Origin: Sellimonas catena
Lineage (GTDB): Bacteria > Bacillota > Clostridia > Lachnospirales > Lachnospiraceae
DNA length: 64,000 bases
Assembly: GCF_045063725.1 (NCBI RefSeq)
Contig: NZ_CP173695.1
Strand: one strand, 5' to 3'
Every line of letters begins with the position of its first letter. The first letter of the stretch is position 1. The notes beneath the pieces were generated by a model, which worked only from the letters and a program-made list of their open reading frames with translations, was not told where the DNA came from and did no database searches. Shown piece by piece: positions 32,195-41,860 of this stretch. A program made the translations under genes and the position numbers.

Positions 32195-32783
32195 CGTTCC
32201 TCCTTTGAAGTCTTCGATATTCCTGCTCTGTATTCAGATTGACGAGCTTTTTCAGCTGTTTTGTCCCGTCGAGAAACGTATATTCCTTCGCTTCTTCTGT
32301 CTCAAACAGGCTCTTCATTCTGTAATTTCCCGCTGTGCGCTGCCGTTCCATAACGGGAATCATTGCTTTTGTATAGATACCCGGGAACGGTTCCGGCCCT
32401 TTTTCTGTCCGGTAAAATACCGGACGTCCACTCCTCTCATATTCCCGGATCAGCGTTTCTGCCATCTCCTCATCAAGGCCAAAGGTATCGCACGGTACAA
32501 CAAACAGAGCATCCTGAGGGCACAGCAAAAGACCGCTCATGATCCCTCCAAGCGGTCCTGCTTCCTCATAGAAATCCGTTATCCATCCGGCACTCCCCAC
32601 AGTCTCTTCTGGAATCTCAGCCACCGAAATATAAAAATTCTCCAGAGAGCGGAGCGTCTCCATTGCCCATAGAGCCAGATACTTCCCCTGATGCCGCAGA
32701 TAGAGTTTCTGCCGTCCGCCCATCCTTTTTCCTCTGCCTCCCGCCAGAATGTATCCGGCCAGATCGGTTCTCTGTCTGCTCAT
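32166..32783 (-). CDS. mobA: Molybdenum cofactor guanylyltransferase
   Basis: MobA attaches GMP to the Mo cofactor to make the MGD form used by formate-dehydrogenase-type enzymes; 205 residues. The GTP-binding loop LAGGRGKRMGG is at residues 13-23, GPLGGIMSGLL follows, and VPCDTFGL is the metal-binding site. The C terminus (LVNLNTEQEY) is typical. It starts immediately after the stop of the Fe-S protein gene behind GGAGAAAG. Its presence shows that the nearby oxidoreductase uses bis-MGD. Confidence 0.92.
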   Translation of the reverse strand: MSRQRTDLAGYILAGGRGKRMGGRQKLYLRHQGKYLALWAMETLRSLENFYISVAEIPEETVGSAGWITDFYEEAGPLGGIMSGLLLCPQDALFVVPCDTFGLDEEMAETLIREYERSGRPVFYRTEKGPEPFPGIYTKAMIPVMERQRTAGNYRMKSLFETEEAKEYTFLDGTKQLKKLVNLNTEQEYRRLQRRNDGRENSDSE

Positions 32784-33218
32784 CTATTCTTTCTCCAGTG
32801 TAATTACATCCAGACAGCAGACGGACACACACGCCGGCTCCCTTCCTTCTTTCAGCCGCTCAATGCAGCCGTCACATTTCGCTGCTTTTTTATTTTCATC
32901 CAGAAAAATCACATGATCCGGACAGACCTTTTCACATGCTCCGCAGCCGATACACATCTCCTTGTCAACCAGAATCCATCCGTATTCCTGATCCCGGTAA
33001 AGCGCACCTGACGGACATACCTCTGCGCATGCTCCGCAATGAGTGCAGCCCGGACAGATCTCATAAGAAAATCCCTTCTCCTCATCTGTCACCTTCCGGA
33101 TCGTCCGAAAACTTCTTGCATGAATCTCTTCTGCACCATGATGTGCGTCCAGACATGCCGTATGGCACGCATAACATCCGACGCATCCTGCGGTATTAAA
33201 CTTCAGTCGATACGGCAT
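32784..33218 (-). CDS. Four-cluster ferredoxin subunit (HycB/DmsB-like)
   Basis: 144-residue electron-transfer protein with four cysteine sets: CVGCYACHTAC, CPGCTHCGACAEVCP, CIGCGACEKVCP, and CDGC with CVSVC, which is the pattern for four 4Fe-4S clusters as in HycB, HydN and DmsB. No Tat or Sec signal and no membrane anchor, so it works in the cytoplasm. It overlaps the end of the molybdoenzyme gene by 23 bases and is surely its partner, carrying electrons to or from the active site. The redox partner beyond it is not encoded nearby. Confidence 0.92.
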   Translation of the reverse strand: MPYRLKFNTAGCVGCYACHTACLDAHHGAEEIHARSFRTIRKVTDEEKGFSYEICPGCTHCGACAEVCPSGALYRDQEYGWILVDKEMCIGCGACEKVCPDHVIFLDENKKAAKCDGCIERLKEGREPACVSVCCLDVITLEKE

Positions 33219-35280
33219 TTTCTGTCACCTCCGCCTGTTTTTCTATTTTACAGAAATAGCTTTTATATCCCGGGAAACCAGTATAGGGATCAAGATAGTT
33301 CCGGTCAATCAGATTGTTCGCTTCCCCTTTTTTATTTCCATGATAAATATAAACTATGCCCGGATTTCCAGTAATGGAATACACAGCAGTTCCCTTCATT
33401 TCCCCGACCGGAGAGGTCACTTTCACCGGATCTCCGTCTGCGATTCCGTAAGTCTTTCCGTCATCCGGATGAATCTCCACCATCGGGTTCGTTTCCAGAC
33501 CGGAAAGCCATGGAAGCCGGTACATTCTCGCATGGAAAAACTGTGGTTTTCTGGCTCCGGTATTTAAAATCAGCGGATACTCCTTCCGGTCCACCTGATC
33601 CTGTTCCCGGAAATCCTTGTAGACAGGCAGCGGATCATATCCTCTGCTTTCCTTATATTTCTCAAGTACCAGTGAGGAAAATTCCACCTTCCCGGACAGC
33701 GTATGAAACGGCTCATCCTCGTAAGTCCGTTCCCTCGGCGGAAAAATTACTTTCCCTCTCATTCCGGCCGGATGGCTGCGGAGATCCTCCAGCGTCAGCC
33801 CCGACGGTTCCAGAATATAATTCATGTAGGATTCGTATCCGCCGGTCAGCACTTTATCTTTCAACTGCATTCTCCGTGCCAGTTCCATAATGATTTCAAT
33901 ATCATTTTTCGCCTCTCCGACAGGCTCCACTGCCCGCTGATTCAGCGCAAACATTCCTCCCCGAAGCGACTTGACCTCCTCACGCTCAAATGTGGTGCAG
34001 GCAGGCAGCACCAGGTCTGCCATTTTAGAAGAATCCGACCAGAACAGCTCTGTGTTGACATAGAAATCCAGCGTTCCAAGTGCTTTCTGCAGATGCTCCG
34101 GCTGCGGCCACATCCGGTGATTCAGTCCCATGGCAAAGACTGCCTTCAAAGGATACGGATCCTCCTCCAGGATATAGTCCGCAAGTCTCGTGCACTGGGC
34201 CTCCTGACAAGGAAGATCAAACCATACCGGAAAATCTTTCTCCCCGACGGCCTCTTCCTTATTATAACGAATGACTTTTCCAAACTCGTTGCACGGTGAT
34301 GCAGGCCCCGGCCTGGAGCGGTTTCCTCCCTCTATATCATAGTTTCCCGTCAGCGCAATCAGACAGAACACCGCCCTGTAGTTCTGAAAACCATTGATAT
34401 GATGGACAATCGTTGAAACCGAAAACTGAATTCCCGAAGGCTTGTTGCAGGCATAGAGCCTTGCCGCCTCCCGGATCAGATCCGCGTCCGCCCCGGTAAT
34501 CTCCTGTGCCTTCTCCGGTGGAAACTTCCGAACATAATTCTTATATTCCTCAAACCCATGTACATACTTTTCCACGAACTCTTTGTCGTAAAGATTCTCC
34601 TCAATAATCACATGGGCCATCGCAAGGGCAAGCGCTCCATCCGTCCCCGGCGTGATCTTCAGATGAATATCCGCCTCCTTCACAGTCACTGTATTACGCG
34701 GATCCACCGCAATGATCTTCACACCCCGCTCCTTTAAACTCCGGTACATCTTTCCCATCGGTGTATTAGAATGGAACAGATTGCTCGTCCAAAGCAAAAG
34801 CGTCTTCGTATGGGCCAGATCCGGAAAACAGATCCCGTTTCAGTAAACCGACTTCCACGCCAGATCCGAAGCCTGAAAGCAGGTACTCGATTCCGTACAG
34901 TAATTCTGACTCCCAAATGCATTCGCGAGGCGCAGAAGTGCAGGTCTGTACCATTTCGGGTAACCCGCATAAAATACCACAGACTTTGCCCCGTACCGCT
35001 CCTTCACCCGGTTCAGATTCTCCTCGATCAGATCATATGCTTCCTCCCAGGAAATCCGCTCAAACGCTCCGCTTCCCCTCTCCCCGACACGCTTCATCGG
35101 ATAAAGGATCCGCTCCTCATTATAAAGGTACTGCTTTGACGCCGCTCCCTTAGAACAAAGTCCCCGGCTCTTTCCATTCTCCACACGGCCCTCAACGGAA
35201 ACAACCTTTCCATCCTCCACATAAACATCCATCGGACACCCGGTCGAACAAATCCCACAGAAAATCTGCTTTTTCTCCAT
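33196..35280 (-). pseudogene. Formate-dehydrogenase-like molybdopterin oxidoreductase with in-frame TGA
   Basis: Reads as a 694-residue DMSO-reductase-family enzyme interrupted by TGA at codon 147 (34840-34842). N-terminal 4Fe-4S motif CGICSTGCPMD with a further CSKGA; Mo-pterin segments IIAVDPRNT, AMAHVIIEENLYDKEFVEKYV and LTGNYDIEGGNR; C-terminal domain NTGARKPQFFHARMYRLPWL. Aligned by eye with E. coli FdhF, the Mo ligand position (Sec140) matches Cys134 in TESSTCFQAS, and the TGA matches Gly in VGNG (here VY-TGA-NG). A single G-to-T change of GGA fits better than selenocysteine. Downstream the frame is intact for 547 codons. Start ATG 35280; no Tat signal. Enzyme role: formate or related oxidation, unproven. 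Confidence 0.8.
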
Positions 35281-35324
35281 AAACGCTCCGCTGCCTCCTC
35301 CCAAACAAACTTCATAGTACGTCT

Positions 35325-35353
35325 ATTATACGTCGGTACACTTCGGAGTGTAA
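35325..35353 (-). promoter_or_regulatory. Promoter and operator of the molybdoenzyme operon
   Basis: Minus-strand -35 TTACAC (35348-35353), -10 TATAAT (35325-35330), spacer 17 bases. An inverted repeat TACACT-TCGG-AGTGTA (35337-35352) fills the space between the two boxes and overlaps the -35, an ideal repressor position. The regulator is unknown; a molybdate- or redox-responsive factor is a guess. Confidence 0.6.
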
Positions 35354-35399
35354 AATAAGGTTTGTCTATCAGTTTATCATCTTTATCTATAGTTATGGA

Positions 35400-37055
35400 C
35401 TAAATCCGTTTTGCGATTTCGCGGTTAATCCGGTTCCTCAGAGCAATCAGATAATAGTCTGTTTTCGGGAAACATGTAAATGTCAGAGGCTCTGCCAGAT
35501 TCTCCTCTATGCATTCCATGACAGTTTCACGTCCTGCCAGAGATTCAAGAAGTTCACATGCGCGCAGATCCTGAAGCGCCTCTTCCAGCACCATCATGCG
35601 AATGGATTCCTCCGGATACCCGTCTGTTCCCGGATAAACAAGGAACGGATCTCCCGCCGCAAAACATCCCCCTGCGTCTGTCACCTGATACGGATTCAGT
35701 TTTTCCAAAGAATACTGACTGTTATAAAAATTATAACCCCAGTGCAGAATTCCGGCAATCCGGTATTTATAAAGCTGCAACCCGTAAATCCGGTTACGGA
35801 GAGACGGCATTGCCATAAATCGGTTACTCACCTCATAAGACTGCGACACACAATAATAAGTCCACAGATTTTCTACTCCGTGGTTCAGGAATTCTTGAAT
35901 CGCATCATTTGCCGGAACCGGCTGCTCAACGAGTCCGTGTTCATAAAATTTATAGTCCGAAAGTGCGTCCATCGTATGAAATCCGTCCAGCAGGTCTTCA
36001 ATAGATTCTCTCGCCGCACGGTAACTATCCAGATCTTCCTCTCGTGGTTCGTCGGACAGATGAAACCAGGTTACCTCAGCGATCCCCCATTCTTTCAGCT
36101 TTCCCGTAAGCTGCGGAAGCAGCACATGCAGAAAGTCTGTATACTTTCCTGATGCCGGTGTATGCCATCCAAAGATTTTCTCCTCTTTTCCATCTTTGAG
36201 TGCAACCACTTTTGGCGCATATGCGGCTCCCCACTGGGAGAAAAGATGGCTCATCTCAAAATACTGAATGCCGCAGCTTCTGCAAAGATCGACCCAGCGT
36301 TTCAGTTTTTCAAACCCAAAGTGATACTCTCCTGATTTCACTTCAATATCGAGGAGCTGTGTTGTCGTCCGCTCATGCCCGATGGCCGTATCAAGCGCCG
36401 GTGTAAAAAGCGGTGTGAGAATCATATTGCCGCCGCGTTTTACATACTCCCGGATATAGTTTTCCATAATCTTCCAGTGTTCTTCCGAAAAGACCGGCAC
36501 ATGATAATAATCCGCAAGACAGTCCGCATAAAACCATTCTGTATGCAGGATCTTCTGCTTTGGAAGTACCGCATTGTATATGGTAACTTCTGTCCTTGCT
36601 TCCGCAAGTTTTTCCTGGCCTTTCGTTAAGATAATCGTAACAGGATATACTCCGGCCAAAACATCTTCTGGCGTTTCAATATCAATCCAGAGACTCCTCC
36701 ATTGCTGAGGGTAAATATATGTTTCATTATGTTCCAGTTCTCTTAACAGATCCGGATATAAGCCCGCTTCTGTTTTCAGGTAGTTATCATCTGTCCTGTT
36801 TCCGCATGCCTTACATACCGGTACATTTTCCACCTGTCTGACACGGATCAGATCCTTAATCTCTGATTCTACCTGTACCGTTACCCGGCGCCGCTCCGAA
36901 TCTGTACTCGTACAGGCGGCCTGAAAAGAAATCGTTTCTCCCTTCAGGCAAGTCAGCTTCATACACTCCGGACGATAAACCGGCCTTTCCTCCAGAAAAA
37001 CTTTCTCCAAAGAACTTACAAGTCTTATTTCATACATCTCTTTTTTCTGCTCCAT
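35400..37055 (-). CDS. DUF4091 glycosidase-like protein, copy 2
   Basis: 551 residues, collinear with the protein at 28040-29701 from YEIRLVSSLEKVF to NRINREIAKR. The same candidate acid residues are kept (WFHLSDEPREED, FEMSHLFSQWG). No signal peptide. It starts behind GGGAGGAAATT, 30 bases past a terminator that ends the GH109/GH110 operon, and its own promoter is not obvious, so it may rely on readthrough. Proximity to GH109-like and GH110 genes supports a role in glycan breakdown, but the reaction is unknown. Confidence 0.85.
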   Translation of the reverse strand: MEQKKEMYEIRLVSSLEKVFLEERPVYRPECMKLTCLKGETISFQAACTSTDSERRRVTVQVESEIKDLIRVRQVENVPVCKACGNRTDDNYLKTEAGLYPDLLRELEHNETYIYPQQWRSLWIDIETPEDVLAGVYPVTIILTKGQEKLAEARTEVTIYNAVLPKQKILHTEWFYADCLADYYHVPVFSEEHWKIMENYIREYVKRGGNMILTPLFTPALDTAIGHERTTTQLLDIEVKSGEYHFGFEKLKRWVDLCRSCGIQYFEMSHLFSQWGAAYAPKVVALKDGKEEKIFGWHTPASGKYTDFLHVLLPQLTGKLKEWGIAEVTWFHLSDEPREEDLDSYRAARESIEDLLDGFHTMDALSDYKFYEHGLVEQPVPANDAIQEFLNHGVENLWTYYCVSQSYEVSNRFMAMPSLRNRIYGLQLYKYRIAGILHWGYNFYNSQYSLEKLNPYQVTDAGGCFAAGDPFLVYPGTDGYPEESIRMMVLEEALQDLRACELLESLAGRETVMECIEENLAEPLTFTCFPKTDYYLIALRNRINREIAKRI

Positions 37056-37084
37056 AATTTCCTCCCGTTTTTCATTTCTTCTAT

Positions 37085-37118
37085 TGTAAAAAAACAGGCA
37101 CAGCTTTTCAACTGTGCC
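37085..37118 (-). terminator. Terminator of the glycan uptake operon
   Basis: Minus strand: perfect GGCACAG/CTGTGCC stem (37112-37118 and 37097-37103) with an eight-base loop followed by TGTTTTTTT. It lies just after the stop of the GH109-like gene and before DUF4091 copy 2. Confidence 0.8.
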
Positions 37119-37137
37119 CCTTCAGGCTTTTGCCCGT

Positions 37138-38334
37138 TTACCGCATCATCCATGCTCCGTTTGTAAAATCCGGTACTGCTACCGGCTGGCTTCCAAGTGT
37201 AATAGACTGTTCCGCCAAAGTCGAAATGCTCATCCATGAAGCCATATCATATACATCGATCGGCATCGGTTTATGGTCTCTGATGGCTTCTACAAAATCA
37301 CAGAAAACAAGCCAGTCCATTCCGCCATGTCCACGTTTTACTCCTTCTTCGAGATACTGTTTCCAAACAGGATGTTCGTACTCTTCTCTGTATTTTTCGA
37401 CATTTCCCCACTGCTCTTTCCAGGAGAAATCATACTTCTCATGTTCTCCATCCAGAAAAATCGATCCATTCTCCTCGTTGAACAGTCCTTTTGTTCCCTG
37501 CACAAAAAATCCTCTGGAATAATACCTTGGAAGAGTCGTGTCCAGTTTCAGTGTAATCGTTTCACCATTTGCACATTTAATCAGTGTCGTGACGATATCT
37601 CCCTGTTGAAATCTGACTGCACGAAGTTCCTGATCATCCGGCTTTTCTTTTTTGATATACTCTTCCAGTCCTTCCGCTTTCGACGCCATGGATGTCAGTG
37701 ACACCATACGGTTTCCATGGTTAATTCCAAGAATCCGTGCAATCGGTCCCAGTTCGTGGGTCGGATAATTTTCTGTATTACGGTGAATATAATTTCTCAG
37801 TCTGTAATGCCGTTCTTCTTTCCCGTAAGCGACTTCTTTTCTCAAATCATGCATATATCCTCCGGCACAGTGGACAATTTTTCCAAACACGCCCTTTTTT
37901 ACCATATGGTATGCCATCATCTCGTCCCGCCCATAGCAGCAGTTTTCCAGCAGCATAATCGGCGTTCCCGTTTTCTCATACGTTTCAACCAGTCTCCAGC
38001 ATTCCTGAATCGAGTAGGCGCCTCCTACTTCACAACCGACCGGTTTTCCTGCTTCCATCGCCTCGATGGCCAGACGGATATGTGATTCCCAGGAGCTGCA
38101 CAAAATGACCGCGTCAATATCAGAACATTCATATATCTTCCTGTAATCCGTAGTCTGATACGGCTTCTTTCCTGTCTTCTCCACAATCAGTTTTGCCGCT
38201 TTTTCACATCGGTCTTCATATACATCGCACACTGCACTGATCACTGCATCCTCATGATTGAGGAAGACATCCTCCAGAAGCATTGCTCCTCTGCATCCCA
38301 GTCCGATCAGTCCGATTCTGATTTTTTCACCCAT
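37138..38334 (-). CDS. Gfo/Idh/MocA family oxidoreductase, GH109-like
   Basis: 398 residues. The N-terminal Rossmann fold has GLIGLGCRGAMLLED and AVCDVYEDRCEKA; the C-terminal domain contains ENYPTHELGPIARILGINHGNRM and LTSMASKAEG. The block YPTHxLGPxA...RM...LxSM is the hallmark of family GH109, NAD-dependent alpha-N-acetylgalactosaminidases that act by redox-assisted elimination on terminal alpha-GalNAc (blood group A type). Unlike most studied GH109 enzymes it has no secretion signal, so it would act on imported sugars. Start ATG 38334 follows AAAGGAGAAC, 12 bases after the GH110 gene. The alternative is a general Gfo/Idh sugar dehydrogenase. Confidence 0.8.
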   Translation of the reverse strand: MGEKIRIGLIGLGCRGAMLLEDVFLNHEDAVISAVCDVYEDRCEKAAKLIVEKTGKKPYQTTDYRKIYECSDIDAVILCSSWESHIRLAIEAMEAGKPVGCEVGGAYSIQECWRLVETYEKTGTPIMLLENCCYGRDEMMAYHMVKKGVFGKIVHCAGGYMHDLRKEVAYGKEERHYRLRNYIHRNTENYPTHELGPIARILGINHGNRMVSLTSMASKAEGLEEYIKKEKPDDQELRAVRFQQGDIVTTLIKCANGETITLKLDTTLPRYYSRGFFVQGTKGLFNEENGSIFLDGEHEKYDFSWKEQWGNVEKYREEYEHPVWKQYLEEGVKRGHGGMDWLVFCDFVEAIRDHKPMPIDVYDMASWMSISTLAEQSITLGSQPVAVPDFTNGAWMMR

Positions 38335-38345
38335 GATGTTCTCCT

Positions 38346-40031
38346 TTATCCATAATAATCTGTCTGAAACTTCAGTACTCCGTCCAGCTTAAATGCCTCG
38401 CCCGCAATCGGCGGAAACTGATCTGTTTTTTCTATTTTGTTATCCTGAAAAATCAGTGTTTCCAGATTAACCGCGTAAACCAGGCGGTTGTCAAAGCATC
38501 GAAAGAGATTCTTCCTTACTTCCAGATACTGATGGTATCTCTGTCCTTCTTCCCAGATCCCGGCACTTGGGGATACCTGAATCGGTGCACTTCCCCATTG
38601 GGGAACATACGCACAGTTGATAAACTCATTCTCCTCTAGAAGAATATACTTCGTCGCTCCTGACTCAAACCAATAATTAGAGTCTCCTTCGATCAAAATA
38701 GCCGCTCCCGGTGTTTCAAACCGGTTCTTCCGCACAATCACCTGCCCCGCGGTTGTTAGCAAAAGTCCTCTTGCCCTGTTATTTCGAAATGTACATCCCT
38801 CCACCAGTACATCCGGCACATAGGATTTGTTCTCTACCACAAATCCCGGTGTCAGAGATTCCATCTCATCGTGGAATACAATATGCTGAAAATCTTTATT
38901 CAGCATTGTAACTTCGCAGACTTCTGCTCTTTCTTTTTCCAGCATCGTCCGGTTGTCAATGATCCCGAAGAGTTCTCCCGGCTGTCCCAGTTTTACTCCT
39001 TTTTGCATACCTTCCACGAGTTCCACAATGACTTCTTTTTTGTTAAGCACCTTATGAATTCTTCCGTAGATTCCGTGAATATTAACCGGGTCATCCAGCT
39101 GATTTTCCACCAGGCAGTCTTTGATCTGAATTTTTCCACCGGCATACACAAAATGAAATCCATCCGCTGTCGCCGTAAACATTCTCTTCTTTACCGGGTG
39201 TCTTCGTATATCCACCTGTTCGATTGTAATATTCTTCGTAAACTGCGAGATGACTGCCATTCCGGTGCAGTGATAAATCGTAATATGTCTTAATGTTACA
39301 TCTGCGCTGTCTGTAAGATAAAAGCACGGATGCGTCCTCCAGTGATGCCGCAGGATCAGAATATTCCCCGACTTTGATGTTTCGGGAAACTTCTGCCCCC
39401 CTGTAAGACTGATTTCCACCAGATTCTCCCCTTCTTCCCGGAAGGTCGCCCCATAGGAAGACGGGTATGGCTTGTTGAAACTGATATCCCTTCCCCTGTA
39501 TACCGGAGCACATCTCCGGGCATCCATTTCCAGACATCCGCAATACAGTTCAGCAAGTCCATTTTCCTCTTCAAAAAAAATGTTCCCGTGAATGATCCGG
39601 TATGGATACTCCTCCCGATTGATCTCAAGAAGCATCTTTTTGTCCGTCACTTTCACAATTTTACCTTCTGAATATCCGGTCCGTGCATAGTCAATTGTGA
39701 TCCCTTCAATACAGATCTCCCTGCATCTGTCAATATGGAACGGCAGAATATCCGTATGGAACAGAAACTGCGTATCTGTTCCGCTGATTTTGACCTGTTT
39801 CATCCCGCTCAGATCAAATGCCACCTTTTTTATGGTGTCTTCATCGTGGTTCGATATGTACAGCAGTTTTTCTCCTGCATAATCCGGATAAAAATGGTAG
39901 ATTCCCTTTTCAAAACGGATTTCCAGCTTTTCTTCTTTCCGTATTTCCTGCAGCATCTTTCTCAGTTTCAGGGTTGTTTCTTTCTCATCTCCGGGCATGA
40001 TCCCGAACTCTTTTACATAAATCTGCCTCAT
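38346..40031 (-). CDS. GH110 family alpha-1,3-galactosidase-like right-handed beta-helix protein
   Basis: 561 residues. The N terminus resembles Bacteroides GH110 enzymes: FEKGIYHFYPDYA, ISNHDEDTIKKV, and TDTQFLFHTDILPFHI. The beta-helix core holds ATADGFHFVYAGGKIQI and NQLDDPVNIHGIY; in characterised GH110 the paired Asp of this segment (here DD) is catalytic. Family activity is removal of terminal alpha-1,3-galactose, in some members from blood group B antigen. There is no signal peptide or anchor, so it would process imported oligosaccharides. It lies between the permease genes and the GH109-like gene in a single operon. Specificity for branched (B antigen) or linear alpha-Gal is not readable. 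Confidence 0.82.
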   Translation of the reverse strand: MRQIYVKEFGIMPGDEKETTLKLRKMLQEIRKEEKLEIRFEKGIYHFYPDYAGEKLLYISNHDEDTIKKVAFDLSGMKQVKISGTDTQFLFHTDILPFHIDRCREICIEGITIDYARTGYSEGKIVKVTDKKMLLEINREEYPYRIIHGNIFFEEENGLAELYCGCLEMDARRCAPVYRGRDISFNKPYPSSYGATFREEGENLVEISLTGGQKFPETSKSGNILILRHHWRTHPCFYLTDSADVTLRHITIYHCTGMAVISQFTKNITIEQVDIRRHPVKKRMFTATADGFHFVYAGGKIQIKDCLVENQLDDPVNIHGIYGRIHKVLNKKEVIVELVEGMQKGVKLGQPGELFGIIDNRTMLEKERAEVCEVTMLNKDFQHIVFHDEMESLTPGFVVENKSYVPDVLVEGCTFRNNRARGLLLTTAGQVIVRKNRFETPGAAILIEGDSNYWFESGATKYILLEENEFINCAYVPQWGSAPIQVSPSAGIWEEGQRYHQYLEVRKNLFRCFDNRLVYAVNLETLIFQDNKIEKTDQFPPIAGEAFKLDGVLKFQTDYYG

Positions 40032-40059
40032 CTTTCACCTCGCATGCCGATTCTGTCTT

Positions 40060-40950
40060 TTAACCTTTTACACTTCCAAGGACCAAACCTTTTGTGAAGT
40101 ATTTCTGAAGAAACGGATAGATAATCATAACCGGGATTGCTCCCAAGAACAGCTGTGCCGCTCTTCCGGTTCTGGCATCCATCTGAATCAGCAACGCCTG
40201 AATATCCGAACCCTGGGCAGATCGAAGCAACTGTTCGAAACTCTGCAGCAGAGTCTGCAGATAGGTCTGCAAAGGGTAGTTGTTCGGATTGTTCATATAA
40301 ATCATTCCGCTGAACCAGTCATTCCAGTGCGTTACAATACAAAACAGCCCCACGGTTGCAAGTGCCGGTTTCAAGACCGGAAGCAGAACTTTCACCAGAA
40401 TCTGGAACGGACTTGCCCCGTCAATAGCAGCTGCCTCTTCAATCTCTTCCGGGATTCCTCTCATAAAATTCATCAGGATAATCATGTTATAAACCGGTAC
40501 CGCCCCCGGAAGCACAAGCGCCCAGATTGTATCTTTCAGTCCAAGCCCTGTTACAACCAGATAAGTTGGAATCATTCCTCCTGAAACAAGCATGGTAATG
40601 ACAAAATAAACCATATAGACGCTTCTTCCTGTGACCTGTTTTTTTGTCTTCGACAGGGGGTATGCCGTAAGAATCATGAGGATCAGATTAATCCCCACTC
40701 CCAGAAATACTCTCTCAAACGAGATTAAAAGAGCTCTTAAAAACTTTCCTCCTTTGAGCGCATACTCATATGCGCTCAAAGTGAAGTTCACCGGAACAAA
40801 TCCTACCGCTCCCGCAGAAACCGCCGCACTGTCACTAAAGGAAATTGCCAGCAGATTGATAAACGGAAGGATACAGGTCAGCGATACAATCGTCAGAATA
40901 AAAATATTTACAAAGTTAAAAATTTTATTTCCTTTTGTCTTATACTGCAT
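40060..40950 (-). CDS. Carbohydrate ABC transporter permease, YtcP type
   Basis: 296 residues, about six membrane spans (IFILTIVSLTCILPFINLLAISF near the N terminus). The EAA loop that contacts the ATPase is IEEAAAIDGASPFQILVKVLLP. The C terminus KYFTKGLVLGSVKG is the hallmark of the YtcP/LplC subfamily that imports complex oligosaccharides. ATG 40950 (AGGAGGGATGAG before it) is used; the longer frame overlaps the partner permease gene. No ATP-binding subunit occurs here, so a shared MsmX-like ATPase elsewhere is likely. Confidence 0.93.
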   Translation of the reverse strand: MQYKTKGNKIFNFVNIFILTIVSLTCILPFINLLAISFSDSAAVSAGAVGFVPVNFTLSAYEYALKGGKFLRALLISFERVFLGVGINLILMILTAYPLSKTKKQVTGRSVYMVYFVITMLVSGGMIPTYLVVTGLGLKDTIWALVLPGAVPVYNMIILMNFMRGIPEEIEEAAAIDGASPFQILVKVLLPVLKPALATVGLFCIVTHWNDWFSGMIYMNNPNNYPLQTYLQTLLQSFEQLLRSAQGSDIQALLIQMDARTGRAAQLFLGAIPVMIIYPFLQKYFTKGLVLGSVKG

Positions 40951-40960
40951 CTCATCCCTC

Positions 40961-41848
40961 CTAGAAAATCTTATATCCTGCACACTTGTCAGCAAGAATG
41001 TAGGATGTCAGTACCAGTACTGCAGAAACGGCAGATTTAAACAGGCCGATAGCGGCTCCGACTGAGTACTGTGCCTGCTCAATACCAAGGCGGTATACAT
41101 AGGTATCAATAATATCTCCGGTCTGGTATACGATCGGGGAGTATAGATTATAAATCTGGTCAAATCCCGCATTCAGTACGTTTCCAAGAGCAAGTACCAG
41201 CATCAGAATAATGGTCGGCATCAAAAGCGGAAGTGTAATATACCGGATCTGCTGCCATCTTGTCGCTCCATCAAGAATCGCTGATTCATACAATCCCGGA
41301 TCAATACTGGTCAATGCGGCCAGATATACAACTGTCCCGAATCCAAAACCTTTCCAGATATCTGTCACGATCATTGTCCACGGGAAAATAGATGCATTCC
41401 CAAGAAAATTAACCGGACCGACTCCAAAAATTCCAAGGAACTGATTGATCACTCCTGTATTAGAAAGAATATCGATTAAAACTCCGGCCATAATAACCCA
41501 GGACAAAAAGTTTGGAATGTAAATCAACGTCTGAAAAATTCGTTTCAGTCTGTTGGAAACCAGTTCATTGAGCAGCAGTGCGAAGAAAACCGGTACGACA
41601 ATTCCTCCGATCAGCTTTGCCACCGCAATAAAGAACGTGTTCCAGATTGTTCTCAGGAAAGCCGGCTGGCTGAAAATATATTCGAAATTTTTCAGACCGA
41701 CCCATGGGGATGAAAAACCAAGCGCCGGGTTGTAATCTTCGAATGCGATAATCACCCCGTAAAGCGGGATATATGCGAATATGAAGATCAAAATCACGCC
41801 CGGAAGCAGCATGAGATGATACTGCCATTGTCTTTTTAATTTTTTCAT
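40961..41848 (-). CDS. Carbohydrate ABC transporter permease, LplB type
   Basis: 295 residues, six predicted spans. The N terminus LMLLPGVILIFIFAYIPLYGVIIAFEDYNP is typical of LplB. The coupling EAA loop is YESAILDGATRWQQIRYITLPLL. It pairs with the YtcP-type permease that follows by 11 bases to form the membrane channel for the lipoprotein at 41861-43498. It lies 13 bases downstream of that gene. Confidence 0.93.
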   Translation of the reverse strand: MKKLKRQWQYHLMLLPGVILIFIFAYIPLYGVIIAFEDYNPALGFSSPWVGLKNFEYIFSQPAFLRTIWNTFFIAVAKLIGGIVVPVFFALLLNELVSNRLKRIFQTLIYIPNFLSWVIMAGVLIDILSNTGVINQFLGIFGVGPVNFLGNASIFPWTMIVTDIWKGFGFGTVVYLAALTSIDPGLYESAILDGATRWQQIRYITLPLLMPTIILMLVLALGNVLNAGFDQIYNLYSPIVYQTGDIIDTYVYRLGIEQAQYSVGAAIGLFKSAVSAVLVLTSYILADKCAGYKIF

Positions 41849-41860
41849 ACGCCCACCTTC

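Noticed and set aside
34820..34842. SECIS element after the TGA in the molybdoenzyme gene
   Set aside because: Only a four-base GATC stem plus a bulged GG/CC extension can be drawn, without a clear apical G-U loop, and the position aligns with Gly rather than the Mo ligand.
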